From: Jackrogersella multiformis
Lineage: Eukaryota > Ascomycota > Sordariomycetes > Xylariales > Hypoxylaceae
DNA: 64,000 bases
Reading direction: 5' to 3'
NCBI GenBank assembly: GCA_902806575.1
Contig: CADCXD010000008.1
Coordinates: 434,001 to 498,000, forward strand
Positions 63,383-64,000 of this stretch are shown here, one piece after another. Under the pieces are notes generated by a model. The model did not search any database. It saw only the letters and a list, made by a program, of their open reading frames with translations, and had not been told where the DNA came from. A program made the position numbers and the translations under genes. How positions within the stretch are numbered: the first letter of the stretch is position 1; each line of letters opens with the position of its first letter.

Positions 63383-64000
63383 GTCGAAATTCGAGATATC
63401 CAATGTCCACCCTGTGACCAACATGCCATCGATTACTTTCATATTCAATCGCGACAGGTAGCCAAACTGCCAACTATTCCCAGACGTCGATTCCTCGACA
63501 TTTCATTCGGTGACTTCCAGTATCGACTTAGAACGAGTTCGAAATATACTCTTGAGGCGGCCGGAAAGCTTAGAAGATTTCGACTCGGTGCTCTCTGCTG
63601 AGCCCAAACTCATAAGGCTGCTCCTACGGCGTTCCACGGCTTCGGTAGCGGATATCTCGTTATGCACGACAGATTCGTCCCATGTTCCTAGGTGGCGGAG
63701 AGAGGTTGGTTAATCTGAAAGGTGCAATATATGGGAGAGATAGAGTCCATACGGATGTTTCCGGCCCCTCCAATTCCAAATGACCTAGGGCGCTCCTTGA
63801 CCATGACTGATGTAGCCGGCTTAGAGGTTGTGTTGCTGAGGTGCGAATATGTATGATTCTAGAGCTCTAGAGCGGATATCCTCCGCGATGCAGACGATTC
63901 TATCATGCGAGGACCTCGACTGTAAAACAGTTGCCTCTTAGAATAGCAGTTCACGGAAGAAACGACATTATAAATACATAGTTGGATGGCGTGCATTCAT
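63383..64000. other. Right edge of window, no gene recognised
   Basis: 3' flank of the permease. A GTAAGT overlaps the stop codon, and splicing to the CAG near 63457 would give ATG-TAG, leaving the protein unchanged. The ORF at 63510-63713 shows no family resemblance. Nothing else is supported. Confidence 0.5.

Noticed and set aside
21300..64000. Possible secondary-metabolite gene cluster
   Set aside because: Peroxygenase, oxidase and transporter are present, but there is no backbone enzyme (PKS, NRPS, terpene synthase, DMATS) or pathway regulator in the window.

Overview
This window comes from a filamentous ascomycete (Pezizomycotina; Sordariomycetes is my best guess, not proven). Three things point there: intron-rich genes with short GT-AG introns and CTAAC-like branch sites, fungal-specific gene families (an alpha/beta-hydrolase NB-ARC receptor, a CorA-like GMN protein, a Dal5-type transporter, a heme-thiolate peroxygenase), and two blocks of extremely AT-rich DNA bearing the signature of repeat-induced point mutation (RIP).

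Layout. Bases 1-20734 are a RIP-degraded repeat block with no credible gene, only tandem arrays and a dispersed ~150-bp direct repeat. It grades through simple-sequence arrays (20735-21274) into normal DNA. Genes then follow: an NLR-like receptor (22377-27499, minus), an FHA/SNIP1-Pml1-like splicing protein (30527-31459, minus), a dynamin-like GTPase (33755-36231, plus), a secreted heme-thiolate peroxygenase (38221-39381, plus, five exons), a secreted CVNH-lectin-like protein (40010-40671, minus, three exons), a small membrane protein (41439-41696, plus), a prenylcysteine lyase/oxidase (44049-46008, plus), a CorA-like GMN protein (46097-49487, minus, nine exons including a 9-nt micro-exon) and a broken kelch-repeat gene (51412-52030, plus). 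A complete LTR retrotransposon (52859-59560) follows, with 313-bp LTRs and a GCCTT target-site duplication, heavily RIP-mutated. Only 57 bp beyond it lies a small cysteine-rich secreted protein gene (59617-59946, minus). The last gene is a major-facilitator anion permease (61555-63382, plus).

Interpretation. Two genes look like core functions (FHA splicing factor, dynamin family). Most others are accessory: self/non-self recognition (NLR), secreted or surface proteins (peroxygenase, CVNH lectin, small cysteine-rich protein), an oxidase and a permease, plus one pseudogene. This fits a two-speed arrangement in which environment-facing genes sit beside AT-rich repeat blocks. The genes do not form one recognisable pathway or biosynthetic cluster.

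Limits. Exon boundaries were deduced by eye from splice motifs, reading phase and family resemblance. No database search was possible. No tRNA, rRNA, CRISPR array or telomere repeat was seen. The strongest unexplained signal is a 10-bp palindrome, TACCTAGGTA, present 12 times in the non-AT-rich sequence and always outside predicted exons.
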